Origin: Denitrovibrio acetiphilus DSM 12809
GTDB taxonomy: Bacteria > Chrysiogenota > Deferribacteres > Deferribacterales > Geovibrionaceae
DNA length: 64,000 nucleotides
Assembly (NCBI RefSeq): GCF_000025725.1
Contig: NC_013943.1
Coordinates: 3,038,001-3,102,000 of the forward strand
Direction: 5' to 3'
Shown: positions 17,025 to 29,477 of the stretch, one piece after another
How positions within the stretch are numbered: position 1 is the stretch's first letter
Layout: each line of letters begins with the position of its first letter
Notes under the pieces: generated by a model
What the model was told of the DNA's origin: nothing
Seen by the model: the letters and a program-made list of their open reading frames with translations, nothing else
Database searches by the model: none
Position numbers and translations under genes: made by a program

Positions 17025-17540
17025 TTATCTCTCGTTATCGTATTTTATTATTTCCCCATGTTGATATATAGGAAAAATGGTTGAAACCGTATTTTTATAC
17101 ACAAGCTGTTGTCTGCCTTCAAATGATGTTAACAATGTATAATTATCGAATCCTATGAGGCTTCCGCGTATCTTAACACCATTAATGAGAAAGCTTATGA
17201 TAGGCGAGCGCGATTTACGGACCTCGTTAAGAAAAATATCCTGCATCGGCGGTCTTGTATGCCTTGGATGGCGTCCCTGATGTGCGCTGTAGTATATTTT
17301 GGATATAAAGTCTATATCCACAACAGTCTTAGCCGCAGCTACAGTGGCAATATCATTTTTGTTAAGGAGAATCTTCATTTCTGCATCATCAATCATAATG
17401 TGGTACTGATCGAAGTCCTCAACGCGTCCCCTGAATCTCTCTTTATTTTTCATAATAAACATGAGAGGAACCTTTTTTGTTCTCGCGTTATGCATAAAAA
17501 CAAACTCAATCTGCGCGTGAAATGTCGAAGAATTTTCCAT
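17025..17540 (-). CDS. Tandem Sm-domain protein (two Hfq-like domains)
   Basis: A 171-residue protein containing two Hfq-like Sm domains. The C-terminal copy (~98-160) starts MQDIFLNEVRKSRSPIISFL, has the Sm1 feature GFDNY and ends VYKNTVSTIFPI, very close to E. coli Hfq (LQDPFLNALRRERV, SFDQF, VYKHAISTVVP); the RNA-contact YKH is YKN. The N-terminal copy (~8-73) is more diverged but keeps FRGRVEDFDQYHI and LLNKNDIATVAA. Classic Hfq is a single domain of ~70-100 residues that forms hexamers; a double version could form a trimer of dimers. It has its own strong promoter (17617-17644) and is followed by a response regulator. Confidence 0.9.
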   Translation of the reverse strand: MENSSTFHAQIEFVFMHNARTKKVPLMFIMKNKERFRGRVEDFDQYHIMIDDAEMKILLNKNDIATVAAAKTVVDIDFISKIYYSAHQGRHPRHTRPPMQDIFLNEVRKSRSPIISFLINGVKIRGSLIGFDNYTLLTSFEGRQQLVYKNTVSTIFPIYQHGEIIKYDNER

Positions 17541-17616
17541 TTAATCAGCCTTCCTAAATTAAACTGGTCATAAATAGTGACCATTCTGTAAAGTACCGTG
17601 TGTACTTGTTGATGTG

Positions 17617-17644
17617 ATTATAAAGTGTTTAGTCGTGTTGACAA
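17617..17644 (-). promoter_or_regulatory. Sigma70-type promoter of the tandem Hfq-like gene
   Basis: On the - strand: -35 TTGTCA (complement of 17639-17644), 16-bp spacer, -10 TATAAT (complement of 17617-17622). This leaves a 5' leader of about 70 nt before the start codon at 17540. Confidence 0.7.
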
Positions 17645-17778
17645 GTTTTAATTTTATCCACTTAAATATAGACGCTATTTTACTTTTTCTCCAAATATGT
17701 TTACTATGTTGAAAGTACGTTGAAGTTTTCCACTAGATTTAAAATGCAAAAATCATTGACAAATTTGGTGTAAATCGC

Positions 17779-17807
17779 TTGTCAACAATTTCCAAATAGC
17801 TTATTAT
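17779..17807 (+). promoter_or_regulatory. Sigma70-type promoter of dnaN
   Basis: -35 TTGTCA (17779-17784), 17-bp spacer, -10 TATTAT (17802-17807), about 40 bp before the dnaN ATG. The 10-bp CTTGTCAACA around this -35 box also occurs, inverted, around the -35 box of the divergent hfq-like promoter. Confidence 0.7.
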
Positions 17808-17847
17808 TACTACGACTATATTTATAATATAATACTAAGAGGTTGCT

Positions 17848-18953
17848 ATGCGTTTTAAGGCAGTAAAAGATGAAATCTACCCTTTCATACAGTTTGCTAA
17901 CAGCTTTACCAGCCCAAAGAACCTTAATACCGTTCTGCAAAACATACTGATAGATGCTGAACCTGACGGTGTGACCCTGCGTGCCACAGACATGCAGGTT
18001 GGTTTCTCAGGTAAAATTCCCGTCTCAGTAGAAGAGACCGGCACTGCCACAGTATCAGGCAAAAAACTTTTAGATATTATAAAAGAAATTCCTGACGGTT
18101 CTGTTATAGACTTCTCCTTTGACGGATCAAAGATTAATATAGATTCAGGTAAGTCAAGCTTCAAGCTTTCAACTATAAGTCACGAAATATTTCCGACAAT
18201 GGCTGAGATTACTCCAGAATATTATCTGAAAATTAAGTCTTCTATGCTTTATAACCTTTTAAAAAAGACAAGCTTTTGTATCTCCACAGATGCATCAAAG
18301 ATAGAATACACCGGCTCTCACATGGCGGTTTACGGAGATAAGCTTGAGATTTCAGCAGCAGACTTTCAGCGGATAGCTACAAGCAGTGTCAAGTTTGACG
18401 AAGAGTATTCAAATGAATTCATGATAAACATTCCACGAAAAACTGTTATGGAGCTTTTAAAGATTCTCGATGAAGACGAATATGTAGAGATCGAAACAGA
18501 CAGAAAGCAGATTATCTTCACCATTGGTCAGGTTAAAATTTTCAGCAAGCTGATAGAAAAATATATTAAAAGCATAACAAAGCTTTTTGCCAACGACCTT
18601 CCATTACAGGCTAAACTTAACAGAGCTGAGTTTCTCGACGTTATTAAGCGTGTTTCAGCTATCACAAGTGAGGTTACACACGGTGTAGTTCTTTCTTTTA
18701 AGCCTGGAACATTTACTGTTTACTCGCTTGAAACTGAATATGGAACAGGTCATGAATCTATAGATGATTTTGAATACAACGGAGAGCCTTTAGATATCAT
18801 CTTCAATGCAAAGCACGTTGCAGAAATGATTTCAAACATAGATACCGATTATTTTTACCTGCACATGGTGGGAGAGAGAAATCCTGCAGTGATCATTCCT
18901 GAAACAGGAGAATATAAATATCTTGTGGTACCTATCTCCATCAACAGGTACTG

Positions 18954-18954
<1 letters not shown>
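17848..18954 (+). CDS. dnaN: DNA polymerase III beta sliding clamp
   Basis: A 368-residue sliding clamp with the three repeated clamp domains. Recognisable parts are the N-terminal LRATDMQVGFSGKIPV segment, ISGKKLLDII-like VSGKKLLDIIKEIPDG and the C-terminal YLHMVGERNPAVIIPETGE...LVVPI. It encircles DNA and tethers polymerase III and other repair enzymes. Length is normal. AGAGG precedes the ATG and recF overlaps the stop by 1 nt, so this is the head of a dnaN-recF-gyrB-gyrA replication operon. Confidence 0.97.
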
Positions 18955-22344
<3,390 letters not shown>

Positions 22345-22354
22345 GTGGGAATAG

Positions 22355-24841
22355 ATGTCTGATACAAGTAAAACAATTGATATTAGTATAGAAGAATCTG
22401 TCAAGAATAGTTATCTTGACTACGCAATGTCCGTTATTATCGGACGTGCGCTCCCTGATGTCCGTGACGGTCTGAAACCTGTTCACAGACGTGCACTCTT
22501 TTCTATGAGCGAGATGGGAGTACATTATAACAAAGCATATAAGAAATCCGCACGTATAGTCGGTGACGTTATAGGTAAGTTTCACCCGCATGGTGATTCT
22601 GCTGTTTACGATACCATCGTACGTATGGCGCAGGATTTCTCTCTGAGGTATCCTCTTGTGGATGGTCAGGGTAACTTTGGTTCTGTTGACGGCGACTCTG
22701 CTGCTGCCATGAGGTACACAGAGATCAGACTTTCAAAGATTTCTGATGATCTCCTCGCAGACCTTGATAAAGATACTGTGGATTTCTCTGAAAACTATGA
22801 CGGCACTATGGTTGAACCTACTGTTCTGCCTACCAGAATTCCAGCCCTTCTTGTAAATGGTACCAGCGGTATTGCTGTTGGTATGGCAACCAATATCCCT
22901 CCGCATAACATTACAGAGATAATCAGTGCTCTTAATTATATGATTGACGAGCCGGGATACGACACTGAAGGTATCCTCCGTCACGTTTCAGGTCCTGACT
23001 TCCCCACTGCCGGTATTATCATGGGCAGCAAAGATATTCAGACCGCATACAGGACAGGGCGGGGCTCTATTACAATAAGAGCCAGAGTCCTTATAGAAGA
23101 GACTAAAACAGGCAAGCCTGTAATTATCGTTCGTGAGATACCTTATCTTGTGAATAAGGCTTCAATGATCGAAAAGATCGCTGACCTTGTTCAGGAGAAG
23201 AAGATAACAGGTATCACAGACCTTAGAGATGAATCCGATAAAGACGGCATAAGGGTAGTTATCGAGCTTAAAAAAGGTGAAAATGTCGATGTGGTGCTCA
23301 ATAGACTTTATAAATTCACCCAGTTGCAGACATCTTTCGGTTTTAATATGGTCGCTATTGTTGACGGTAAACCACAAACACTCTCTCTCAGAGAAATACT
23401 TGAAGAGTTCCTGAAACACAGAGTGACCGTTGTAACGAGAAGAACGCAATTTCTTCTTAGAAAGGCTGAGGCAAGGCTTCATATTTTAGAAGGTCTTATC
23501 AAAGCTGTTGAAAACATCGACGAAGTAATTAAAACAATCAAAGCTTCTAAAGATACTCCTGCTGCTAAGGCAAACCTTTGTGCTCAATTCGGTTTTACAG
23601 AAATTCAGGCTCAGTCAATCCTTGAAATGAGACTTCAGAAGCTCACAGGTCTGGAAATTGAAAAACTTAAAGAAGAGTACGAAAACATTCTTAAAGACAT
23701 AGAATATTATAAAAGCATCCTTGGGAACCGTTCTGTAATGATGTCTGTCATAAAAGATGAGCTTCAGGATGTACTTGATAAATACGGTGACGACAGAAGA
23801 ACTGAGATAGCTCCCGGGCTTACTGAGTTCGAAGACGAAGACCTGATTCCTAATAATGAAAAAGTAGTGACAATGACCCATAATGGTTATATAAAAGCTA
23901 CTCTTCTTTCAAGCTATGTCGCACAGAAGCGGGGCGGTAAAGGTAAGACCGGCGCTGGCAGCAAGGATGAGGACTTTGTAGAACGTCTGATAGTGACTAC
24001 AAACCACACAAGGCTGATGTTCTTTACCAACACAGGTAAAGTACACTATCTTAAGGTTTATGCACTGCCGGAGGCGCAGAGAGACGCAAAAGGGAGACAC
24101 ATATCTAACCTGCTCACTCTGGAACCGGAAGAATTCGTAGCTTCAGTGCTTGCTCTGCCGGCTGAAACAGATGGTAAATACCTCTTTTTCGCTACTAAAT
24201 CCGGTACTATTAAAAAGACTAGCCTTGAGGAATTCAAAAGCGGACGAAGCGGCATAGTAGCAATTAAACTTCGTGACGGTGATGAAATTCTCACAGCAGA
24301 TATCACTACCGACGAAGACACTGTGATTCTCTCCACTAAAGCAGGTAAGACAATTCAGTTTTCTTCAACAGATGCCAGACCAATGGGCAGAAGTACAAGC
24401 GGTGTGAGAGGGATTACACTAGAGGCTAGAGATGAACTGATGAGTATGGAGGTTCTTACCGGAGCTCCTTATATTCTTTCTGTCACATCAGCAGGTTACG
24501 GAAAACGTACCCCTGTTGACGAGTACAGGGTTCAGACAAGAGGCGGTAAGGGATTGAAACTTTGCCGTGTCAGCCCTAAAACTGGCTTTGTGGTCGGAGC
24601 CAAGCAGGTAACTGACAATGACGACGTGATGATTATCACAAGGTCTGCTAAAACAATCAGAACAGAGGTTCAGGGTATCTCAAAAATGGGCAGGGACACA
24701 ATGGGTGTTAAGCTTATGGATACCGGAGATGACGATATTATAGCATTTGCAGTAATAAAAGAGGGGACAATTCATGAAGACAGCGACAATAATGAACGGG
24801 AAGGCACTGGCAGCGAAGGTCAGGGCGGGACTGAAGACTAA
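22355..24841 (+). CDS. gyrA: DNA gyrase subunit A
   Basis: An 828-residue breakage-reunion subunit. Catalytic Tyr is Y121 in [10 protein letters not shown]. The quinolone-determining region reads [19 protein letters not shown] with wild-type S82 and D86 (E. coli S83/D87), so no target resistance is suggested. The C-terminal beta-pinwheel starts with a GyrA box (QKRGGKG), which marks gyrase rather than topoisomerase IV. A strong AGGTGGG site precedes the ATG. The acidic, Gly-rich last 22 residues are encoded in a 68-nt out-of-frame overlap with folD. Confidence 0.97.
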   Translation: MSDTSKTIDISIEESVKNSYLDYAMSVIIGRALPDVRDGLKPVHRRALFSMSEMGVHYNKAYKKSARIVGDVIGKFHPHGDSAVYDTIVRMAQDFSLRYPLVDGQGNFGSVDGDSAAAMRYTEIRLSKISDDLLADLDKDTVDFSENYDGTMVEPTVLPTRIPALLVNGTSGIAVGMATNIPPHNITEIISALNYMIDEPGYDTEGILRHVSGPDFPTAGIIMGSKDIQTAYRTGRGSITIRARVLIEETKTGKPVIIVREIPYLVNKASMIEKIADLVQEKKITGITDLRDESDKDGIRVVIELKKGENVDVVLNRLYKFTQLQTSFGFNMVAIVDGKPQTLSLREILEEFLKHRVTVVTRRTQFLLRKAEARLHILEGLIKAVENIDEVIKTIKASKDTPAAKANLCAQFGFTEIQAQSILEMRLQKLTGLEIEKLKEEYENILKDIEYYKSILGNRSVMMSVIKDELQDVLDKYGDDRRTEIAPGLTEFEDEDLIPNNEKVVTMTHNGYIKATLLSSYVAQKRGGKGKTGAGSKDEDFVERLIVTTNHTRLMFFTNTGKVHYLKVYALPEAQRDAKGRHISNLLTLEPEEFVASVLALPAETDGKYLFFATKSGTIKKTSLEEFKSGRSGIVAIKLRDGDEILTADITTDEDTVILSTKAGKTIQFSSTDARPMGRSTSGVRGITLEARDELMSMEVLTGAPYILSVTSAGYGKRTPVDEYRVQTRGGKGLKLCRVSPKTGFVVGAKQVTDNDDVMIITRSAKTIRTEVQGISKMGRDTMGVKLMDTGDDDIIAFAVIKEGTIHEDSDNNEREGTGSEGQGGTED

Positions 24842-25625
24842 GGTAGCTGACTATAAAAGTAAGCATGGTAGAGGACCTGGGCTCGCAGTTTTTCTTGTGG
24901 GCGAAGACCCTGCCAGTGATATTTATGTAAATGCAAAAAATAAAGCGTGTGTCGAAGCTGGCTACAAGTCTGTTGTTATACGCATGCCGGAGAATACTCC
25001 AACAGAGGAGCTTCTTGCAGCAGTGGAGAAGTATAATAAAGACGACACCATTCACGGTATACTTGTCCAGCTCCCTCTGCCGAAGCATATAGATGAGAAA
25101 AAAGTTATATACGCCATAGCTCCAGAAAAGGATGTAGACGGTTTTCATCCTTTTAATGTGGGGCTTATGTATTCGGGGGAAGAGGGGCTTTACCCATGTA
25201 CTCCTGCCGGATGTATGATGATACTCGATGAATATAATATAGATCCCAGAGGGAAACATGCCGTTGTGATAGGTGCCAGCAATATTGTCGGCAGACCTAT
25301 GAGTGCGCTTCTGCTCCGTGCAGACAGCACCACCACAACATGCCATATATATACGCAGAACCTGAAAGAGATAACACGTCAGGCAGATATTCTCGTTGCG
25401 GCTCTTGGTAAGCCGGAGTTTGTCACTGCTGATCATGTTAAAGAGGGTGCTGTTGTCATAGACATTGGCATCAACAGGGTTGACGGAAAACTTGTCGGTG
25501 ACGTTGCATTTGAGGAAGTATCAAAAAAAGCGAGCTACATTACACCTGTTCCCGGTGGTGTCGGTCCTATGACTATCGCTGTGCTCCTTGACAACACACT
25601 GAAGGCTTTTGAAGCTACACTTTAA
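24774..25625 (+). CDS. folD: Bifunctional methylene-THF dehydrogenase / methenyl-THF cyclohydrolase
   Basis: A 283-residue FolD that interconverts 5,10-methylene-THF, methenyl-THF and 10-formyl-THF with NADP. Seen motifs: [13 protein letters not shown] with the catalytic Lys, [47 protein letters not shown] in the nucleotide-binding part, and [12 protein letters not shown]. The ATG at 24774 has a good GAGGGG site within gyrA. Its stop is directly followed by the mnmE start, and supply of formyl/methylene-THF is relevant to MnmE-MnmG chemistry. Confidence 0.96.
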   Translation: MKTATIMNGKALAAKVRAGLKTKVADYKSKHGRGPGLAVFLVGEDPASDIYVNAKNKACVEAGYKSVVIRMPENTPTEELLAAVEKYNKDDTIHGILVQLPLPKHIDEKKVIYAIAPEKDVDGFHPFNVGLMYSGEEGLYPCTPAGCMMILDEYNIDPRGKHAVVIGASNIVGRPMSALLLRADSTTTTCHIYTQNLKEITRQADILVAALGKPEFVTADHVKEGAVVIDIGINRVDGKLVGDVAFEEVSKKASYITPVPGGVGPMTIAVLLDNTLKAFEATL

Positions 25626-26939
25626 ATGGAAACCATATATGCGGCACTGAGTCCGCTGATAACATCAGCAGTTATTGTTGTCCGCATCTCCGGCTCAGAT
25701 GCGCTTGATGTTCTGTCATTGCTTGGCGCAGAAGGGCTGGAAGACAAAAGAGTTATACATACCAAATACAGCGGGTCTGTAAATGATGATGTGCTTGTCA
25801 CATACTTCAAAGGACCCGCATCTTATACCGGAGAGGATGTTGTAGAGATATCCTTTCATGGAAATCCACTGATAGTTTCATCCGCATTTGCAGATTTTGA
25901 AAAGCTAGGTTTCCGTGGTGCTCAGCCGGGAGAGTTTACCAAGAGGGCTTTTATAAACGGTAAGATTGACCTTACTCAGGCAGAATCTGTTGCCGAACTT
26001 ATCGACTCTAAAACCAAACGTGGAATAGACTACTCTTACAGCCAGCTGAAAGGCTCTATGCGCAAGGAAGTTGAAGGCATAAGGGATATTTTTATCAATA
26101 TTCTTACTGTTATCGAGGCACATATAGATTTCCCTGAAGAAGATATCGAAGAAGCACACGAAAATATCGTATTCAATAACCTGCAAACTCTCAGAGACTC
26201 TGTTTCTGAAATCCTCAGATCATACACGACACACAAAGTCTTACGAGATGGCTACCGTATAGCGATTGTAGGAAAGCCCAATACAGGTAAATCCTCTCTT
26301 ATGAATTACCTTTTAAAAGAGGATAGGGCGATAGTTTCAGAGGTTGCAGGAACTACGAGAGACTATATTGAAAGCTCATTCGTGCTGGATGGTGTTCCCG
26401 TATCACTTGTGGATACTGCGGGGATGCGCTTTACTGATGATGCTATTGAAAAGGCAGGGATAGAGAAGACTGTTTCACTCATTAATGACGCTGACCTTGT
26501 TGTTGTCCTTCTGGACAATTCCCTCCCGCTGAACCACGAAGATGAGAATGTTTTAAGTATCACAGAAGGGATGGACAGACTTTTAGTTGTTAATAAGTGT
26601 GATTCTCAGAATATACTCGATCTGGACAATGTGGATTGTCACGTATCTGTAAAACATGATAAAAATATGAAAGTTTTTCTAAACATGTGCGCTGCAAAAG
26701 TTTCCTTGTCGGATGCTGATGTTTTTGGTAAGTCCGTTATGGTGACTGAGCGTCAAAAACATTATTTTGACCAAATTTTAACTTCTGTGGAAAAACTAAT
26801 TGAATATTCTGAAATAGATTTTGATATTTTTGAATATGAACTGAATTCCTCCCTTAGGTTATTGTCTGAAATTACAGGTTTATCATATACAGAGGATGTT
26901 TTATCAAATATTTTTGATAACTTCTGTATTGGAAAATAA
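25626..26939 (+). CDS. mnmE: tRNA modification GTPase MnmE
   Basis: A 437-residue GTPase that, with MnmG, places carboxymethylaminomethyl groups on U34 of certain tRNAs. The G domain has G1 GKPNTGKSS, G2 region GTTRDY, G3 VDTAGMR and G4 NKCD; the C-terminal end is the invariant FCIGK. In the folate-binding N-terminus the usual TPPGRGG stretch before VRISG is replaced by SPLITSA, and the protein is a little shorter than the common ~455. The ATG follows the folD stop without a gap. Confidence 0.95.
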   Translation: METIYAALSPLITSAVIVVRISGSDALDVLSLLGAEGLEDKRVIHTKYSGSVNDDVLVTYFKGPASYTGEDVVEISFHGNPLIVSSAFADFEKLGFRGAQPGEFTKRAFINGKIDLTQAESVAELIDSKTKRGIDYSYSQLKGSMRKEVEGIRDIFINILTVIEAHIDFPEEDIEEAHENIVFNNLQTLRDSVSEILRSYTTHKVLRDGYRIAIVGKPNTGKSSLMNYLLKEDRAIVSEVAGTTRDYIESSFVLDGVPVSLVDTAGMRFTDDAIEKAGIEKTVSLINDADLVVVLLDNSLPLNHEDENVLSITEGMDRLLVVNKCDSQNILDLDNVDCHVSVKHDKNMKVFLNMCAAKVSLSDADVFGKSVMVTERQKHYFDQILTSVEKLIEYSEIDFDIFEYELNSSLRLLSEITGLSYTEDVLSNIFDNFCIGK

Positions 26940-26967
26940 ATTATTTTAAAAATTGTGGAAATGTTTA

Positions 26968-26983
26968 TGTTTCACGTGAAACA
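26968..26983. other. parS centromere site (ParB binding)
   Basis: A perfect 16-bp palindrome TGTTTCACGTGAAACA, identical to the widely conserved chromosomal parS sequence bound by ParB. It lies in the 64-bp gap between mnmE and mnmG, 21 bp before the mnmG ATG. parS sites cluster near the chromosomal origin, so this agrees with an origin-proximal location of the dnaN-gyrA region. parA and parB are not in this window. Confidence 0.92.
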
Positions 26984-27003
26984 TTCGATATTATAGGTGG
27001 ACT

Positions 27004-28863
27004 ATGCTTACGTATGGGAAGACATATGACGTTATTGTAGTTGGGGCAGGGCATGCCGGGTGTGAAGCTGCTCTTGCATCTGCAAGGATGGGTGCTGATA
27101 CATTGCTTTTTACGATCTCTGTGGAGTCTCTGGCACAAATGAGTTGTAACCCTGCAATAGGCGGACTTGCAAAAGGTAATATTGTTAAAGATATAGATGC
27201 CCTCGGCGGTGAGATGGCAAAAAACACTGACGAAACAGGGATACAATTCCGAGTGCTGAATATGAAGAAAGGTCCGGCAGTACGCAGCAGCAGAGCGCAG
27301 GCAGACAAAGAGCTATACCGCCAGAGGATGCTTCAGGTCATTATGCAGCAAAGCTCACTTGATCTGAAACAGGGGATGGTTGAGGGTGTAGAAGCCGAAA
27401 GTGGTGAAGTTGTTGGTGTCGTGAGCGACACAGGTATGCTGTATAAAGCAAAAAAAGTGATTCTTTCAACTGGTACGTTCCTTAAGGGACTGATTCACAT
27501 CGGTGACAGTCACTACAGCGCCGGACGAATGAATGAATTTGCATCTATAAATCTTGTAACATCGCTGCATAAACTGGGATTTGAAACAGAAAGGCTGAAG
27601 ACAGGCACACCTGCAAGGCTTGATGTAGGGACTATAGATTTTAGTAAGCTGGAAGAGCAGGGAGGAGATAATCCCCCGAAACCATTCTCTTTTGAGACAA
27701 AGGAGATATTACTACCGCAGGTTCCATGCTTTATCACTTATACAAATGAAAATACCCATAATATAATAAGAGAAAATATGCACAGGTCGCCACTTTACGG
27801 TGGGATCATTGAGGGAATAGGCCCGAGATATTGCCCTTCTATAGAAGATAAAGTAAAAAAATTCCCTCATAAGGACAGACACCAGATTTTTCTTGAACCT
27901 GAAGGCCTGAAATCGAGGGAATACTATGCAAATGGATTTTCCTCCTCACTGCCTATTGATGTACAGATTGCGATGTACCGATCAGTGCCCGGGCTTGAAA
28001 AAGTAGAATTTGTACGCCCCGCATATGCTATAGAGTACGACTTTGTTCAGCCCACCGCACTGCATCCGACTATGGAGACTAAGCACGTTAAAGGTCTTTA
28101 TTTTACAGGTCAGCTCAACGGAACCAGTGGATACGAAGAGGCTGCGGCGCAAGGGCTTGTTGCAGGTATTAACGCTGTGCTTGCAGTGGACGGCAAAGAA
28201 CCGTTTATAGTAAAAAGGGACGAAAGCTATATCGGTGTGATGTGCGATGACCTTGTGAATAAAGGGGTAGATGAGCCCTATAGAATGTTTTCTTCAAGAG
28301 CGGAATACAGGCTGTGGCTCAGAGAGGACAATGCAGAATATCGTCTGCTGGAAAAGGGTTACGATCTCGGTCTTATATCGAAAACAAGGTATGAAAGGTT
28401 TCAGAAAGAGAAAGAAGCCTTTGAGAACGAATTTAGTAGACTAAACAATTTTGAGATTACACCTTCTAAGGATAATCTGGAGATACTGGCTGAATACAAT
28501 ATTGCGCCCAGAACAAAAACTAACGCAAAAGAGATACTGCGCAGACCAGAACTGACATATGCAGACATTAAAAAAATGTTTGGCGGCACAGATGATGAAA
28601 AAATATCTGAACAGGTGGAGATAGCAGTAAAATATGAAGGTTATCTGAATAAGCAGAAGGAAGAGATAGAAAAATTTAACAGAACAGAGAATGTAAAACT
28701 TCCGGATGATATCAGATATGATGACATACAGGGACTTCGCAGGGAATATATCGAAAAACTAAACACAATCAGACCCCAGACACTAGGGCAGGCAAGCCGT
28801 ATAAAAGGTATGACTCCTGCTGCGGTCAGCCTTCTGCATATATATATAACAGGTAAAAAATGA
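27004..28863 (+). CDS. mnmG: tRNA uridine 5-carboxymethylaminomethyl synthase MnmG (GidA)
   Basis: A 619-residue FAD enzyme that partners MnmE. FAD-binding VVVGAGHAGCEAALASARMG lies at the N-terminus; other family motifs are MSCNPAIGGLAKG, KGPAVRSSRAQADK, LKTGTPARLD, YFTGQLNGTSGYEEAAAQG and FSSRAEYRLWLREDNAEYRL. Full-length. It starts with ATG 27004 after AGGTGG and overlaps rsmG by 4 nt. Confidence 0.97.
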   Translation: MLTYGKTYDVIVVGAGHAGCEAALASARMGADTLLFTISVESLAQMSCNPAIGGLAKGNIVKDIDALGGEMAKNTDETGIQFRVLNMKKGPAVRSSRAQADKELYRQRMLQVIMQQSSLDLKQGMVEGVEAESGEVVGVVSDTGMLYKAKKVILSTGTFLKGLIHIGDSHYSAGRMNEFASINLVTSLHKLGFETERLKTGTPARLDVGTIDFSKLEEQGGDNPPKPFSFETKEILLPQVPCFITYTNENTHNIIRENMHRSPLYGGIIEGIGPRYCPSIEDKVKKFPHKDRHQIFLEPEGLKSREYYANGFSSSLPIDVQIAMYRSVPGLEKVEFVRPAYAIEYDFVQPTALHPTMETKHVKGLYFTGQLNGTSGYEEAAAQGLVAGINAVLAVDGKEPFIVKRDESYIGVMCDDLVNKGVDEPYRMFSSRAEYRLWLREDNAEYRLLEKGYDLGLISKTRYERFQKEKEAFENEFSRLNNFEITPSKDNLEILAEYNIAPRTKTNAKEILRRPELTYADIKKMFGGTDDEKISEQVEIAVKYEGYLNKQKEEIEKFNRTENVKLPDDIRYDDIQGLRREYIEKLNTIRPQTLGQASRIKGMTPAAVSLLHIYITGKK

Positions 28864-29477
28864 TAAAAAGTTATTTTGAATTTACTGATGAAATGCTGGA
28901 AAGGATAGAGAAATTCTATGATATGCATATAAATGCAACGTTGAATCTTACTGCTATAAAAGATAAAGATTCATTCTATACAAAACATGTACTGGATAGT
29001 TTTCTCCTCTTTACTGAGAAGAAGCATCTGTTAAAAGGTAAGATTGGAGATATTGGTACTGGTGGAGGATTCCCGGGGGTTATTCTTGCGGTAATGTATC
29101 CGGAGCTGAACTTTACGCTTGTGGACAGTGTGGCGAAAAAATGCAGATTTCTCGAAGACGCTGTTAAAGAGCTTGGACTCACAAACGTTGAGGTGATAAC
29201 ATCCAGAAGCGAGGACATCAAAAATAGAAAGTTTTCCACTATTTTGTCGCGTGGCGTGGCTAAAGTGGAACAAATGATTAAATATACTATGAATTTAGCC
29301 GATAAAGACTGTGTGTGGGTGCTTTATAAAGGCGAAAATGTGAAAGACGAACTTGCAGCCGCACAGAGTATTTTGGAAAAGAAAAGACTGGAGTTTATAA
29401 ATGTCAGATATGATACGCCGATTCAGAGGACTTATACTATTCTTAGCAGCTCTGCTGATAATGACAGGCTGCGCTGA
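28860..29477 (+). CDS. rsmG: 16S rRNA (guanine527-N7) methyltransferase RsmG (GidB)
   Basis: A 205-residue SAM-dependent rRNA methyltransferase. Motifs: NLTAIKD, HVLDSFLLF, GDIGTGGGFPGVILA (SAM loop), FTLVDSVAKKCRFLED and TILSRGVAKVEQM. It overlaps mnmG by 4 nt, the common gidA-gidB order, and its 3' end overlaps the following lipoprotein gene by up to 77 nt in another frame. Confidence 0.95.
   Translation: MIKSYFEFTDEMLERIEKFYDMHINATLNLTAIKDKDSFYTKHVLDSFLLFTEKKHLLKGKIGDIGTGGGFPGVILAVMYPELNFTLVDSVAKKCRFLEDAVKELGLTNVEVITSRSEDIKNRKFSTILSRGVAKVEQMIKYTMNLADKDCVWVLYKGENVKDELAAAQSILEKKRLEFINVRYDTPIQRTYTILSSSADNDRLR

Larger units (their letters stand above)
17541..17847. other. AT-rich intergenic region upstream of dnaN; possible origin-proximal site
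   Basis: 307 bp without genes, very AT-rich, between the divergent hfq-like gene and dnaN. It contains two convincing divergent promoters (listed separately) and one near-match to a DnaA box (TTATCCACT, 17654-17662, 8 of 9 to TTATCCACA). No dnaA gene lies next to dnaN here, and I could not find the cluster of DnaA boxes expected of a full oriC, so an origin here is only a possibility. Confidence 0.45.

Noticed and set aside
17756-17761. TTGACA as an extra -35 box for dnaN
   Set aside because: No acceptable -10 hexamer at 16-18 bp; the TTGTCA/TATTAT pair just downstream is much better.
17541-17847. A full replication origin (oriC) upstream of dnaN
   Set aside because: Only one near-consensus DnaA box was found and dnaA is absent; kept only as a possibility in the intergenic entry.
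24738-25436. 232-residue open frame on the - strand opposite folD
   Set aside because: Opposite strand of the FolD gene, whose motifs are all present; the translation is rich in Cys, Tyr and His as expected of a shadow.
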